Assembly (NCBI RefSeq): GCF_021568795.1
Contig: NZ_JAKGUE010000006.1
Location: forward strand, 1-64,000
Length of the DNA: 64,000 nt
Direction of reading: 5' to 3'
From: Dethiosulfovibrio faecalis
Lineage (GTDB): Bacteria; Synergistota; Synergistia; Synergistales; Dethiosulfovibrionaceae
Positions 50,893-58,757 of the stretch are shown here, one piece after another; position 1 is the stretch's first letter, and every line of letters begins with the position of its first letter. The notes beneath the pieces are model-generated. The model did not search any database. It saw nothing but the letters and a program-made list of their open reading frames with translations, and was not told the origin of the DNA. The translations under genes and the position numbers were made by a program.

Positions 50893-51104
50893 AAAGACAA
50901 CCTCTCCTTGTTTTTAGTTTTAGCCTGTCCCTGTACACAGCAGAAGCATATCAATAGGCCAGACAAAAAACATCATAGCATATCAAGGGGCCTCACAGAC
51001 AAAGAAAAGGAGAAACTCGAGGATAAACTCGAGCCCCTCCTGAAAGAGCGCATGACTTTCAACCAATCACAGAGAATCTCTAAAGGGCATCTCTAAAAAC
51101 GCTA
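50893..51104. other. Intergenic region without a convincing gene
   Basis: A 62-codon plus-strand frame (50908-51096) ends in a charged helical stretch (LTDKEKEKLEDKLEPLL) but lacks a ribosome-binding site and a family; it may be a gene remnant. The region also holds CTCGAG-GATAAA-CTCGAG and flanking AGGGGC/GCCCCT inverted repeats near 50983-51035, and the candidate rsgA promoter on the minus strand. Confidence 0.4.
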
Positions 51105-51305
51105 CTCCTCGGAGAGGTCGCTCCGACGGAGCCCGTTCGAGCCCATATTTCCGACCTGCCGTCGTGTAGTACCAATGGGGCGATAGGACGTCGCCCCAAG
51201 CCGAGGGGCACAGGACGTGCCCTCCGAGGCGGTCCGTACAAAACAGGCCGGTCGGAAATATGTTTGGGCGAGACAGGGCGAAGTCGGAACGATCTCTCCG
51301 AGGAG
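51105..51305. repeat. Large symmetric structured element (candidate ncRNA or miniature element)
   Basis: Nested inverted repeats span 201 nt. Outer stem: 51105-51120 with 51290-51305 (16 bp, one G-T), then after one mismatch 51122-51127 with 51283-51288 (6 bp), 51131-51134 with 51276-51279 (4 bp), and 51144-51156 with 51250-51262 (13 bp, perfect). Inside are two hairpins, 51177-51183/51191-51197 (loop TAGGACG) and 51206-51211/51217-51222 (loop AGGAC). The loops share AGGAC, and GGAC can pair with GTCC at 51232-51235. T-runs and A-runs (TAAAAAC 51094-51100, GTTTTTA 51318-51324) flank it symmetrically. No protein is encoded. Which strand is expressed is unclear; wobble positions slightly favour plus. 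Confidence 0.7.
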
Positions 51306-51332
51306 ACTCGGATGTGGGTTTTTAAAGGTACC

Positions 51333-52238
51333 CTACAGTATTCCCCTATTGTCTCCGTATCTGTTCAGGCTTTCCTCTGGCAAGAAATCGTCTTCGATCT
51401 CCCTTATACGGTCAAGCCTTACCACGTCGGCGAACTCGGCAAAGTCCATGGACAGGGACACCTTGGAGTCGGACAACCCGTTCTTTCTCACATCGGACAT
51501 GACGTCCAGCATGGCCTTAGCCCCTGCGAAAAGGGGGGTAACAGGATACATTAGATACTTGAACCCCATCTGCTCGGCCATGGAAGGACTTACGAGAGGT
51601 GTTCGGCCTCCCTCCACCAGGTTCAGCATCAGGGGAACAGGGACCTCCTCTACCGCCCTCTCCATCTGATCCAACGATTCCAAGGCCTCAACGAAGACCA
51701 TGTCCACACCGAGATCGGCCGCCCTTTTGGCACGACTAAGCGCATCCTCGAGGCCATTGACCGCCACGGCATCGGTCCTGTAGACGATCAGAGTAGATCT
51801 ATCCTCCTGGTCTCGGGCCGACATAGCCGCCCGAAGCTTGCCCATCATCTCATCCTCCAAGATGACCGCCTTTCCGGACATATGCCCGCATCGCTTCGGT
51901 ATAACCTGATCCTCCACGAACAGCCCGGCCGCTCCGGCCCAGATGTACTCTCTAACGGTCCTGTCCACGTTTACGGCGTTGCCGAAACCGTTGTCTCCGT
52001 CTCCTATTACCGGTATATCGACCGCATGGACCATCCTATAAAGCTGATCCCTCATCTCACCGAAACTGAGGAGTCCGACGTCCGGTTTGGCAAGGAGAGA
52101 GGCCGCAGTTCCATAGCCGGTATGCTGTAAGACCTCGAAACCGGCTATCTCGCAGATACGGGCGCTCAATGCATCGAACACCCCGGGGGCTACTATGATA
52201 CCGGGACGTTCCAGCCTCTCTCTGAGCCTTTTTCCCAT
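51333..52238 (-). CDS. Isocitrate lyase/PEP mutase family lyase (PrpB-like)
   Basis: About 301 residues, TIM-barrel of the ICL/PEPM superfamily. The catalytic loop KRCGH (115-119) marks a C-C lyase rather than a mutase; GDGDNGFGN near 79-87 binds metal, and VEGGRTPLVS lies near 210. Members cleave 2-methylisocitrate, 2,3-dimethylmalate or hydrolyse oxaloacetate. It is the last gene of the GntR-TRAP operon. Start ATG at 52238 or TTG at 52244. Confidence 0.85.
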   Translation of the reverse strand: MGKRLRERLERPGIIVAPGVFDALSARICEIAGFEVLQHTGYGTAASLLAKPDVGLLSFGEMRDQLYRMVHAVDIPVIGDGDNGFGNAVNVDRTVREYIWAGAAGLFVEDQVIPKRCGHMSGKAVILEDEMMGKLRAAMSARDQEDRSTLIVYRTDAVAVNGLEDALSRAKRAADLGVDMVFVEALESLDQMERAVEEVPVPLMLNLVEGGRTPLVSPSMAEQMGFKYLMYPVTPLFAGAKAMLDVMSDVRKNGLSDSKVSLSMDFAEFADVVRLDRIREIEDDFLPEESLNRYGDNRGIL

Positions 52239-52251
52239 CCCCAAGACTCTC

Positions 52252-53178
52252 TCACCTCTCGCAGGAAAGGCTGCTGCACCCGGCCCTGTAGGAGGACATG
52301 TGGCTGTTCACCGGAAGCCCCATGGTCTTCATTCTATCGGCTACGGCAAGGACTCTTTCCAGATCCACTCCACTGGCGATACCTACACGGTCGAAGAAAT
52401 TTACCATGTCCTCGGTGGCAGAATTTCCCGCCGCGCCCGGTGCGAAGGGACATCCTCCGAGACCGCCGGTAGCCGAGTCGAAACGGTAAAACCCCATCTC
52501 CATAGCGGCCATAGTGTTGACCATGGCCATGCCGTGGGTATCGTGGAGGTGAAGAAAGAAGGGATAGTCACCGAAGACCTTTTTTATCTGCGACAGAGTC
52601 GAACTCAGATAGACCGGATCACAGGTGCCTATAGTATCGGCAAGGGTGACAGACCCCACTCCGATCTCCATAGCCTTCTCGACTATATCCACTACGGCAT
52701 CAGGAGAGATAGCCCCCTCGAAGGGACACTGAAAGGAGGTAGCCACCGAAAGTCCGAGCTCCACATCTCCGCAGAGGGACTTGACCTCTTTCAACTCGGC
52801 CAACGACTCCTCTATGGTCCTCCTGGTGTTTGCCCTGTTGTGAGAGGCGCTGGCGGAGAGCACGAAGTTCAGCGAGTCAGGAGAGACCTTAAGTGCGTTC
52901 TCGGCTCCTCTCACGTTGGGAACTAAAACGACGGACTTTACCTTTCCACTCCATCTCTCGTTGAAATGGGTCATGACCTCCGAGGCATCTGACATCTGAG
53001 GTATGGCCTTGGGACTCACGAAGGAGGTGACCTCCATAACGGATAGGCCGGTCTCGGCCATAGCGTCGATCAAGGAGATCTTGTCCTCCGTGGCTATCCT
53101 GTCCTTCAGGCTTTGGAAGCCGTCTCTCGGACAGACCTCCCTTATCTCCACCCTGCACGGTAGGCTTCCTCTGGTCAT
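52252..53178 (-). CDS. HMG-CoA lyase-like enzyme
   Basis: 308-residue TIM-barrel of the HMGL family. VCPRDGFQ near 15-22, HLHDTHGM near 209-216 and the catalytic cysteine in GGLGGCPFAPGA near 243-254 are all conserved. It would cleave a 3-hydroxy-acyl-CoA (HMG-CoA, citramalyl-CoA or similar) to acetyl-CoA and a keto acid. The ATG overlaps the CoA-transferase stop. Confidence 0.88.
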   Translation of the reverse strand: MTRGSLPCRVEIREVCPRDGFQSLKDRIATEDKISLIDAMAETGLSVMEVTSFVSPKAIPQMSDASEVMTHFNERWSGKVKSVVLVPNVRGAENALKVSPDSLNFVLSASASHNRANTRRTIEESLAELKEVKSLCGDVELGLSVATSFQCPFEGAISPDAVVDIVEKAMEIGVGSVTLADTIGTCDPVYLSSTLSQIKKVFGDYPFFLHLHDTHGMAMVNTMAAMEMGFYRFDSATGGLGGCPFAPGAAGNSATEDMVNFFDRVGIASGVDLERVLAVADRMKTMGLPVNSHMSSYRAGCSSLSCER

Positions 53179-54380
53179 CACATAACCCCCTCGGAACGGA
53201 GCAACTGGAGATCCGTATCGCCTATTCCAAGCATTTCGCCAAACACCTCCCGATTGTGTTCTCCGAGGGTCGGGGATGCGGTCCTTATACCGGCGGGCGT
53301 CCCTGAAAGCTTTATGTGATTGCCTGTCAGGGTAGTCTTTCCAGCAACCGGATGCTCTACAGGCACGAACATCTCCCTATCTCCCGCAATGTGAGGATCG
53401 CTGGTCACCTGGTCGATGGACATTATCGGAGCACAGGGTATCCCCGCCTGATCGATCAGCCGACAGGCGTCCTCCACCGTGTGTTTTTTGGTCCACTCCT
53501 CGACTACTGGTTTTATCTCCTCATGACGCGCCACCCTGTCCCGAACCCTCAAATATCTGGAATCCTCCGCCAGATCGGGGCGTTCCATGACCTCGCACAG
53601 ACTATGCCACAGCTTGTCGTTAGCGGCTCCTATTACCAAACCTCCGTCCATAGCCTTGAAGGAATCGTAGGGATAGGTCGATTCGTAGCGGTTTCCGATC
53701 CTCTGGGGAACCCTTCCCTCAACGAGATAAATCATGTTTATTATCTCCAGGCTGGCAACTGCAGAGTCTACCAGGGCGACATCCACCTTCTGTCCCATAC
53801 CGGTCATCTCCCTGGAGTTTACCGCCGCCAGAATCCCTATGGCGCAGGAAAGCCCAGCCAGTACGTCTCCCATGGCGGTTCCGGTTCTCGTGGGCTCCCC
53901 TCCGGGCCATCCGGTAGTGCTCATGAGACCGCTCATGGCCTGAGCTATTATGTCGTAGCCCGGTTTCATCTTATAGGGACCGGTGTGACCGAATCCGGAG
54001 ACCGCGGCATATATTATTCTGTCGTTGACCTTCCTTAGCTCGTCGTATCCAAGGCCTAGTTTCTCCATGGTTCCGGGACGATAATTTTCGACCACGAGAT
54101 CGGCTTTCTTCACCATATTCAGGAATATCTTCTTGCCTTTCTCGGACTTAAGATTTAGGGTGACACCCCGTTTGTTGCGGTTCAGGTTCATGTAGTAGGC
54201 GCTTTCGCCGTTTACGAACGGCCCCATCTGTCTGGTATCGTCCCCCGTATCGGGACGCTCTATCTTGACGACGTCGGCCCCCATATCGGCCAGCAACATG
54301 GTACAGAAAGGACCAGCCAAGACCCTGGTAAGATCTAGAACCACCAAATTGGACAAGGCTCCTTTATTCAAAACCGTCAC
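53178..54380 (-). CDS. CaiB/BaiF (type III) CoA-transferase
   Basis: 400-residue family III CoA-transferase. VLDLTRVLAGPFCTMLLADMGADV near 14-37 and the catalytic aspartate D172 in GTAMGDVLAG are in the expected places. It activates an organic acid by taking CoA from an acyl-CoA donor; with the lyase next door it forms a two-step activation and cleavage path. It follows the TRAP permease by 63 nt. Confidence 0.9.
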   Translation of the reverse strand: MTVLNKGALSNLVVLDLTRVLAGPFCTMLLADMGADVVKIERPDTGDDTRQMGPFVNGESAYYMNLNRNKRGVTLNLKSEKGKKIFLNMVKKADLVVENYRPGTMEKLGLGYDELRKVNDRIIYAAVSGFGHTGPYKMKPGYDIIAQAMSGLMSTTGWPGGEPTRTGTAMGDVLAGLSCAIGILAAVNSREMTGMGQKVDVALVDSAVASLEIINMIYLVEGRVPQRIGNRYESTYPYDSFKAMDGGLVIGAANDKLWHSLCEVMERPDLAEDSRYLRVRDRVARHEEIKPVVEEWTKKHTVEDACRLIDQAGIPCAPIMSIDQVTSDPHIAGDREMFVPVEHPVAGKTTLTGNHIKLSGTPAGIRTASPTLGEHNREVFGEMLGIGDTDLQLLRSEGVM

Positions 54381-54443
54381 ATCTCCTTTTCAGCGAACAA
54401 CTTTATATCGGCAGCGGACTTTCTCCCCACTCGCAAAGGGGGG

Positions 54444-55724
54444 TCAGTGCATCACGGAAGGCAACCAGGTACTTAAAGACGGGAAAGCCATTACCACGAC
54501 GAGCATAAAGACCAGAAGCAGCATGAAGGGCAGCACGCCGGAGATGATCTCTCCCATCGTTATATCCTTTCGCAACCCGTTTATTACGTAGAGGTTCATC
54601 CCTACCGGCGGGGTTATCAGGGCCATGGTCATGTTCACCGTCAATATGATGGCATACCATATGGGATCTATATGAAGAGCCATCAGAATAGGTGTGACCA
54701 GAGGCATGGTCAACAGGACGATGGACACAGTCTCCAGCACCATGCCCAGAATTATCATCAGGAAGTTCATCGCGATGATGAACATCATCGGAGAAAGGTT
54801 GTTCTCTATGATCAGCTCAGTAAGCTTTTGGGGGATCATAAGCAAGGTCATAACCCTGCCGAACAATATGGCTCCGGCTATAACCATGGCTATCATGCAG
54901 GATGTTCCAAGGGCCTTCATGCAGATAGAGGGAATATCCTTGAACTTGATGGTCCTGTATATAACCAGCGTTATGAAGAGACTGTAGACCAGACCTACCG
55001 CAGCGGCCTCGGTCGGGGTAAATGCTCCGGAATAAATTCCGCCTACCACCAATATGGGCAATATGATGCCCCATATGTTTCTGGCCGTTATGGAAAGACG
55101 TTCTTTCCAGGAAGCCTTAGGCATAGGTGTAAAACCGCCGTTTTTGCTTTTTATCACCGAATAGACCACGAATATTGCCGTCAGTATCAACCCCGGGATT
55201 ATTCCGGCGATAAACAACTTGCCTACCGACTCCTCCGTGATGGCACCATAGAGTATGAGAGGTATGCTGGGAGGAATGAGGATACCAAGGGTTCCCCCAG
55301 CCGCCAACAAACCGAGGGTGAATTTTTTATCGTAGCCCCTGTCCAGCATGGCCGGGTAGGCAACCATCCCTATGGTAGCCGCTGTGGCGGCGCTGGATCC
55401 GGTTATTGCGGCGAAGAAGGCACAGGCGAGTATGGTCGCGATGGCCAATCCTCCAGGAAGATGTCTAACCCAGGCGTTCATAACCTCGAAGAGGTCGTCC
55501 CCTATCCGCCCGTCCAAAAGGACCTGACTCATGAGCACGAAGAGAGGAATCGACAAAAGCACGAACCCCTCCAGAGAGGTGAATATCGACTGAGACAGGA
55601 TCTTCATGGGAAGATCGTATATCAAGGTCAGCAACACCGATGTAGCTCCCAGGGAAAAGGCTACCGGCATCCCCATGAAAAGTACCACCAATAAAAGCAG
55701 GATCACGAACATGAAGGAACCCAT
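54444..55724 (-). CDS. TRAP transporter large permease DctM
   Basis: 426-residue, twelve-helix subunit. The family motifs ITGSSAATAATIGMVAYPAML near 115 and AGGTLGILIPPSIPLILYG near 145 are clear, and a second copy of the proline-rich hairpin (NMTMALITPPVGMNLYV) lies near 378. It is the ion-coupled translocation subunit. The ATG overlaps the dctQ stop (TGATG). Confidence 0.93.
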   Translation of the reverse strand: MGSFMFVILLLLVVLFMGMPVAFSLGATSVLLTLIYDLPMKILSQSIFTSLEGFVLLSIPLFVLMSQVLLDGRIGDDLFEVMNAWVRHLPGGLAIATILACAFFAAITGSSAATAATIGMVAYPAMLDRGYDKKFTLGLLAAGGTLGILIPPSIPLILYGAITEESVGKLFIAGIIPGLILTAIFVVYSVIKSKNGGFTPMPKASWKERLSITARNIWGIILPILVVGGIYSGAFTPTEAAAVGLVYSLFITLVIYRTIKFKDIPSICMKALGTSCMIAMVIAGAILFGRVMTLLMIPQKLTELIIENNLSPMMFIIAMNFLMIILGMVLETVSIVLLTMPLVTPILMALHIDPIWYAIILTVNMTMALITPPVGMNLYVINGLRKDITMGEIISGVLPFMLLLVFMLVVVMAFPSLSTWLPSVMH

Positions 55725-56248
55725 CAGTGATTTACCTCCTGAACCGAATCTCTCTCGCCGCTCCTTATGAAAGCGATCTCCTCTATTATCAGGACGACGA
55801 ACTGAAGAGCGAGCAAGGTGAACCCGAGAAACAGCGCGGATTGAGGAATCCAGAGGGGTACGTGCAGAGGCGTGGGAGAGTGTTTCTGGTACTTGACCGC
55901 ACTCTCTATCATGTTCCATCCCTGGACGGCTATCTCCGAACAGAACAGAGCTCCGAAAAAGCTTGTGATAACTTTAAGCTTGCTCTGAGCCTTGGGAGAA
56001 AGCTTGACGGTGAGAAGATCGATGTTGACGTGTTTGCCCCTCTGAAGGGCGTAGGAAGCTCCGCCGAACATGCACCACATGAAGATATAGACCGAGACTT
56101 CCTGGGTCCATATGGTCGGAGAGTTGAAGAAATATCTCCGCACGACCTCGTAGAATAGGATCAAGCCCATAACCAAAGTCCCTATTCCGCAAAGCCAACC
56201 CATCGCGGCACTGAGACCGTTGATCGTCTTTTTATATAATGTGATCAT
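55724..56248 (-). CDS. TRAP transporter small permease DctQ
   Basis: About 174 residues, four membrane helices (near 10-32, 42-62, 82-102, 125-146), with WTQEVSVYIFMWCMFGGASYALQRGKHVNIDLL near 46-78, the most conserved DctQ stretch. ATG at 56248 has GGAGG 8 nt upstream; a TTG reading at 56263 is less likely. Confidence 0.9.
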   Translation of the reverse strand: MITLYKKTINGLSAAMGWLCGIGTLVMGLILFYEVVRRYFFNSPTIWTQEVSVYIFMWCMFGGASYALQRGKHVNIDLLTVKLSPKAQSKLKVITSFFGALFCSEIAVQGWNMIESAVKYQKHSPTPLHVPLWIPQSALFLGFTLLALQFVVLIIEEIAFIRSGERDSVQEVNH

Positions 56249-56278
56249 CACAAATCCCTCCAAAGGATACTTCGAAAT

Positions 56279-56304
56279 AAGGCGGGAAGAGAGCTTCCCG
56301 CCTT
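56279..56304 (-). terminator. Hairpin between dctP and dctQ
   Basis: Perfect 11-bp stem (56279-56289 with 56294-56304), 4-nt loop, followed only by ATTTC on the minus strand. It probably protects the dctP message or causes partial termination, giving more binding protein than permease. Confidence 0.65.
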
Positions 56305-56320
56305 ACCTCCAAACAACCAC

Positions 56321-57313
56321 CTAATTCGATCCCAAGGCGATCTCGACGAGCTTTTTACAGAGAGGGGTCTTTTTCATGAATCCGGATCTTACCGGCTCGG
56401 TAGCCTCTATAAAGGCATCTCTCTGGTCGGCGTTTAATACGGTAATCTCCAGTCCAGCATCGGCTATGACCTTCTGAGCGTCTTTCTCCGACTGGGCTAT
56501 CTGTCCGCGAAGCCATTCCTCTGCCTCGACGCCGGCCTTTTTGAGCATCTCCTTTTCCTCGTCGCCGAGCTTGTCCCACCATTCCAGGTTACACTGGACT
56601 ACGAACTGAGCCGTCGTGTAGTTACACACGGTGAGGTAGTTCTGGACCTCGAAGATCTTTCTGGAAACCGCCGCGGGCATGCCGGTAGTAGCTCCGTCCA
56701 CCGTCTTACGCTGGAGGGCCATATACATCTCGGAAGAGCTCATAACAACCGGAGTTCCTCCTAGGGCGGAGACAGTCTCGGCCGTTCCGTTGCTGAAGGT
56801 CCTTATCTTGAGTCCCTCGAAATCGGCGGGAGCCATAAGGGGCCGTTTGCTGTTGAAAAACTGTACGAAGCCATAATCGGCCCAGAATAGATCGGTAACG
56901 CCTTTTTTATTGAACTCCTCGTTCAGCAGTTCTCCAGCTCCTGCCTCTATGAATTTTTTTATAGAGTCGAGCTCCTTGAATACGAAGGGCATCTCGAAAA
57001 CGTCGGTAGCGGGGATCATGCCGGACCATTTATTTACCGGAACTAGGGCTATAGGTACCAGGTTCTCCTGAAGAGCTTCGACAACCTCGGTATCCTTGAA
57101 GAGCTGGGCCGAATGGAAAACCTTTACCGTCGTCTTGCCTCCGGAATATTCCTCTACCTTATCGGCAAAGAAATCCAATGCCTTTGATATGTGATGTGAA
57201 GGCGGCAGCTGGTTGGACAGTTTTATCTCATCCGCGACCGCGGACGATACGGGCATAGCTAGAATAACCGCGGTGACTGCGAGACACAGGGTCGTACGTA
57301 TCCGTGCATTCAT
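56321..57313 (-). CDS. TRAP transporter solute-binding protein DctP
   Basis: 330-residue secreted protein. Signal peptide (LCLAVTAVILAMPVSSAVA) then the DctP fold with KLSNQLPPSHHISKALDFFADKVEEYSGG near 31-59 and the substrate-carboxylate-binding region GLKIRTFSNGTAETVSALGGTPVVM near 165-189, where the conserved Arg binds the acid group. The ligand is inferred to be a C4-C6 carboxylate from operon partners. Confidence 0.92.
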   Translation of the reverse strand: MNARIRTTLCLAVTAVILAMPVSSAVADEIKLSNQLPPSHHISKALDFFADKVEEYSGGKTTVKVFHSAQLFKDTEVVEALQENLVPIALVPVNKWSGMIPATDVFEMPFVFKELDSIKKFIEAGAGELLNEEFNKKGVTDLFWADYGFVQFFNSKRPLMAPADFEGLKIRTFSNGTAETVSALGGTPVVMSSSEMYMALQRKTVDGATTGMPAAVSRKIFEVQNYLTVCNYTTAQFVVQCNLEWWDKLGDEEKEMLKKAGVEAEEWLRGQIAQSEKDAQKVIADAGLEITVLNADQRDAFIEATEPVRSGFMKKTPLCKKLVEIALGSN

Positions 57314-57370
57314 AGTATTACCTCCGTCGAAATAACGTCCACAAAACCTCAGACCTAGGGCGCAATTTGT

Positions 57371-58060
57371 TTATCCTTTCACCCCCTTTTTTTTGCTAAG
57401 AACCGTATTTCTACGGGAGAAATAACTGTATCTGCGGTCGACGGTCAGTTTTTCCAGATCTCCAGCTGCGAGGTTTTCCACTATGGAATAATGGAGTCTA
57501 ACCAGATCCGCTAAAGTCTCCGCTTCCTCCAATTCTCTGAGGAGGGCCAGATGAAGTTGACAGTAAAGGGTCTCGAGAACCTTGGCGGTCCATACCCTTC
57601 CGGAAAGCTCTGCGAGAGACCTGTGAAAATCGAGGTCCTTATCGCAGAAGGCCTTTATCTTTTCCTCTCGACCTCCATCTCCTTCGCAGATCTCCAACAG
57701 CTTTTCCAGTTTCCCCTCGAAAGACTCTTTCACCTCCGAGGTGAAAAGGTCCTTATCGATTATGTCCCTGAAGACCAGCTCCTCCAGCACCACCCTCATC
57801 TCGTAGAGTTCATCCAGCTCTTCCTTTGAGAAGAGCCTGACCTTGACGCCCTTTCTGGGCATGGAGACTACCAACCCCATCATCTCCATCTGCTTCAAGG
57901 CCTCTCTGACCGGGGCTCTGCTAACCCCTAGACGTTCGGCGATCTCCGCCTCTCTTATAAAGACCTCGTCTTTAAATTCGTCCGAGACGACGACCTCTCT
58001 CCTGAGATAATCGAACATCTGACTGCTCAAGGTCACGTATTTCAAAGATTCCGCTACCAT
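57371..58060 (-). CDS. GntR-family regulator (FadR/FCD subgroup)
   Basis: 229 residues. N-terminal winged HTH (IREAEIAERLGVSRAPVREALKQMEMMGLV near 35-64) and an all-helical FCD ligand domain with conserved D and H residues (DLDFHRSLAELSG near 142-154; HYSIVENLAAGD near 189-200). It precedes dctP by 57 nt on the same strand and likely controls the TRAP/CoA-transferase operon with a carboxylate as inducer. Confidence 0.9.
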   Translation of the reverse strand: MVAESLKYVTLSSQMFDYLRREVVVSDEFKDEVFIREAEIAERLGVSRAPVREALKQMEMMGLVVSMPRKGVKVRLFSKEELDELYEMRVVLEELVFRDIIDKDLFTSEVKESFEGKLEKLLEICEGDGGREEKIKAFCDKDLDFHRSLAELSGRVWTAKVLETLYCQLHLALLRELEEAETLADLVRLHYSIVENLAAGDLEKLTVDRRYSYFSRRNTVLSKKKGVKG

Positions 58061-58104
58061 ATCGAGCCTCCTAGTATTCCGTATCCCGTCGACCAGATGA
58101 TTAA

Positions 58105-58132
58105 AGTATATTCACATCCATCGATCTGTCAA
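58105..58132 (-). promoter_or_regulatory. Promoter of the GntR-TRAP operon
   Basis: -35 TTGACA (58132-58127), 16-nt spacer, -10 TATACT (58110-58105) on the minus strand. Just downstream, GGTCGAC around 58089-58096 is partly palindromic and could be the GntR operator, at low confidence. Confidence 0.78.
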
Positions 58133-58161
58133 GCCCCAAAAACCGACATCTATTAATTATC

Positions 58162-58203
58162 AAAAAAGAGGACGAGTCCAGCCGGACCCGTCCTCTTTTT
58201 TTC
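58162..58203. terminator. Bidirectional terminator after the CBS-domain gene
   Basis: A long stem (58162-58179 with 58184-58201; one mismatch) with A/T-rich ends gives T-runs on both strands. It lies 12 nt after the CBS gene stop. Confidence 0.9.
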
Positions 58204-58214
58204 CTTATGCACCG

Positions 58215-58694
58215 TCATTTCCGTGGATCGTCCTCTAAGGCATCCTCGATCTCCTCTGGATGGAGCAGAAGATGTCTCACCAGATGGGATCTGCTCACTA
58301 TGCCGACAAGCTGGCCGTCCCGTAAAACCGGAGCTATCTTTATGTTTTCCTTTATGACTCTGTTTGCCACGTAAAAATCGCTGTCGTCTTCGTTGAACGT
58401 TATCACGTTCTCCTTCATGTACTTACTCACCGGATCGTCGGCTATATCCCTCAGGCGGGAACTGAACTGACCGTAATCGGGAAGGAAGGAGGAATCGTGA
58501 AGCATATGGACATAGCCCGGAAGAGCGGCCTTTATTATGTCCTTTTCGCTTATGAAACCTATCACCCTGTTCTCCTCATCCAAAACGGGAAGCCCCGAGG
58601 CATTGTGATGATAGAGGACCTCTATTGCCTCCGAAACGGGACAATCCTCCGACAGGGCGGTCAGGTCCCTGTCCACCAGCTCTCCTACCTTCAT
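58215..58694 (-). CDS. Protein with two CBS domains
   Basis: 159 residues consisting of a CBS pair: LTALSEDCPVSEAIEVLYHHNASGLPVLDEENRVIGFISEKDII (about 11-54) and VITFNEDDSDFYVANRVIKENIKIAPVLRDGQLVGIVSRSHLV (about 96-138). CBS pairs bind adenosine nucleotides and usually regulate a partner. It follows the ArsB/NhaD-type transporter by about 60 nt on the same strand and may regulate it. Confidence 0.9.
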   Translation of the reverse strand: MKVGELVDRDLTALSEDCPVSEAIEVLYHHNASGLPVLDEENRVIGFISEKDIIKAALPGYVHMLHDSSFLPDYGQFSSRLRDIADDPVSKYMKENVITFNEDDSDFYVANRVIKENIKIAPVLRDGQLVGIVSRSHLVRHLLLHPEEIEDALEDDPRK

Positions 58695-58757
58695 GGTACC
58701 CCCTCCTACTAGGAGCGAAAGCCCCTTTTATAAATATACTCTCCCTCAGGCCCTTTC

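Noticed and set aside
50908-51096. 62-codon plus-strand frame with a charged helical end
   Set aside because: No Shine-Dalgarno, no family recognised, and it lies in a region rich in inverted repeats; kept only as a possible remnant in the intergenic entry.
51105-51305. Structured element read as a simple terminator, 6S RNA or SRP RNA
   Set aside because: Too long and branched for a terminator, no immediate T-run, and it lacks the GGAAG-type loop of SRP RNA and the single open bubble of 6S RNA.
54672-55694. 340-codon open frame on the plus strand
   Set aside because: Exact antisense of dctM; the translation is rich in His, Gln and Tyr as expected for the complement of a membrane protein gene.
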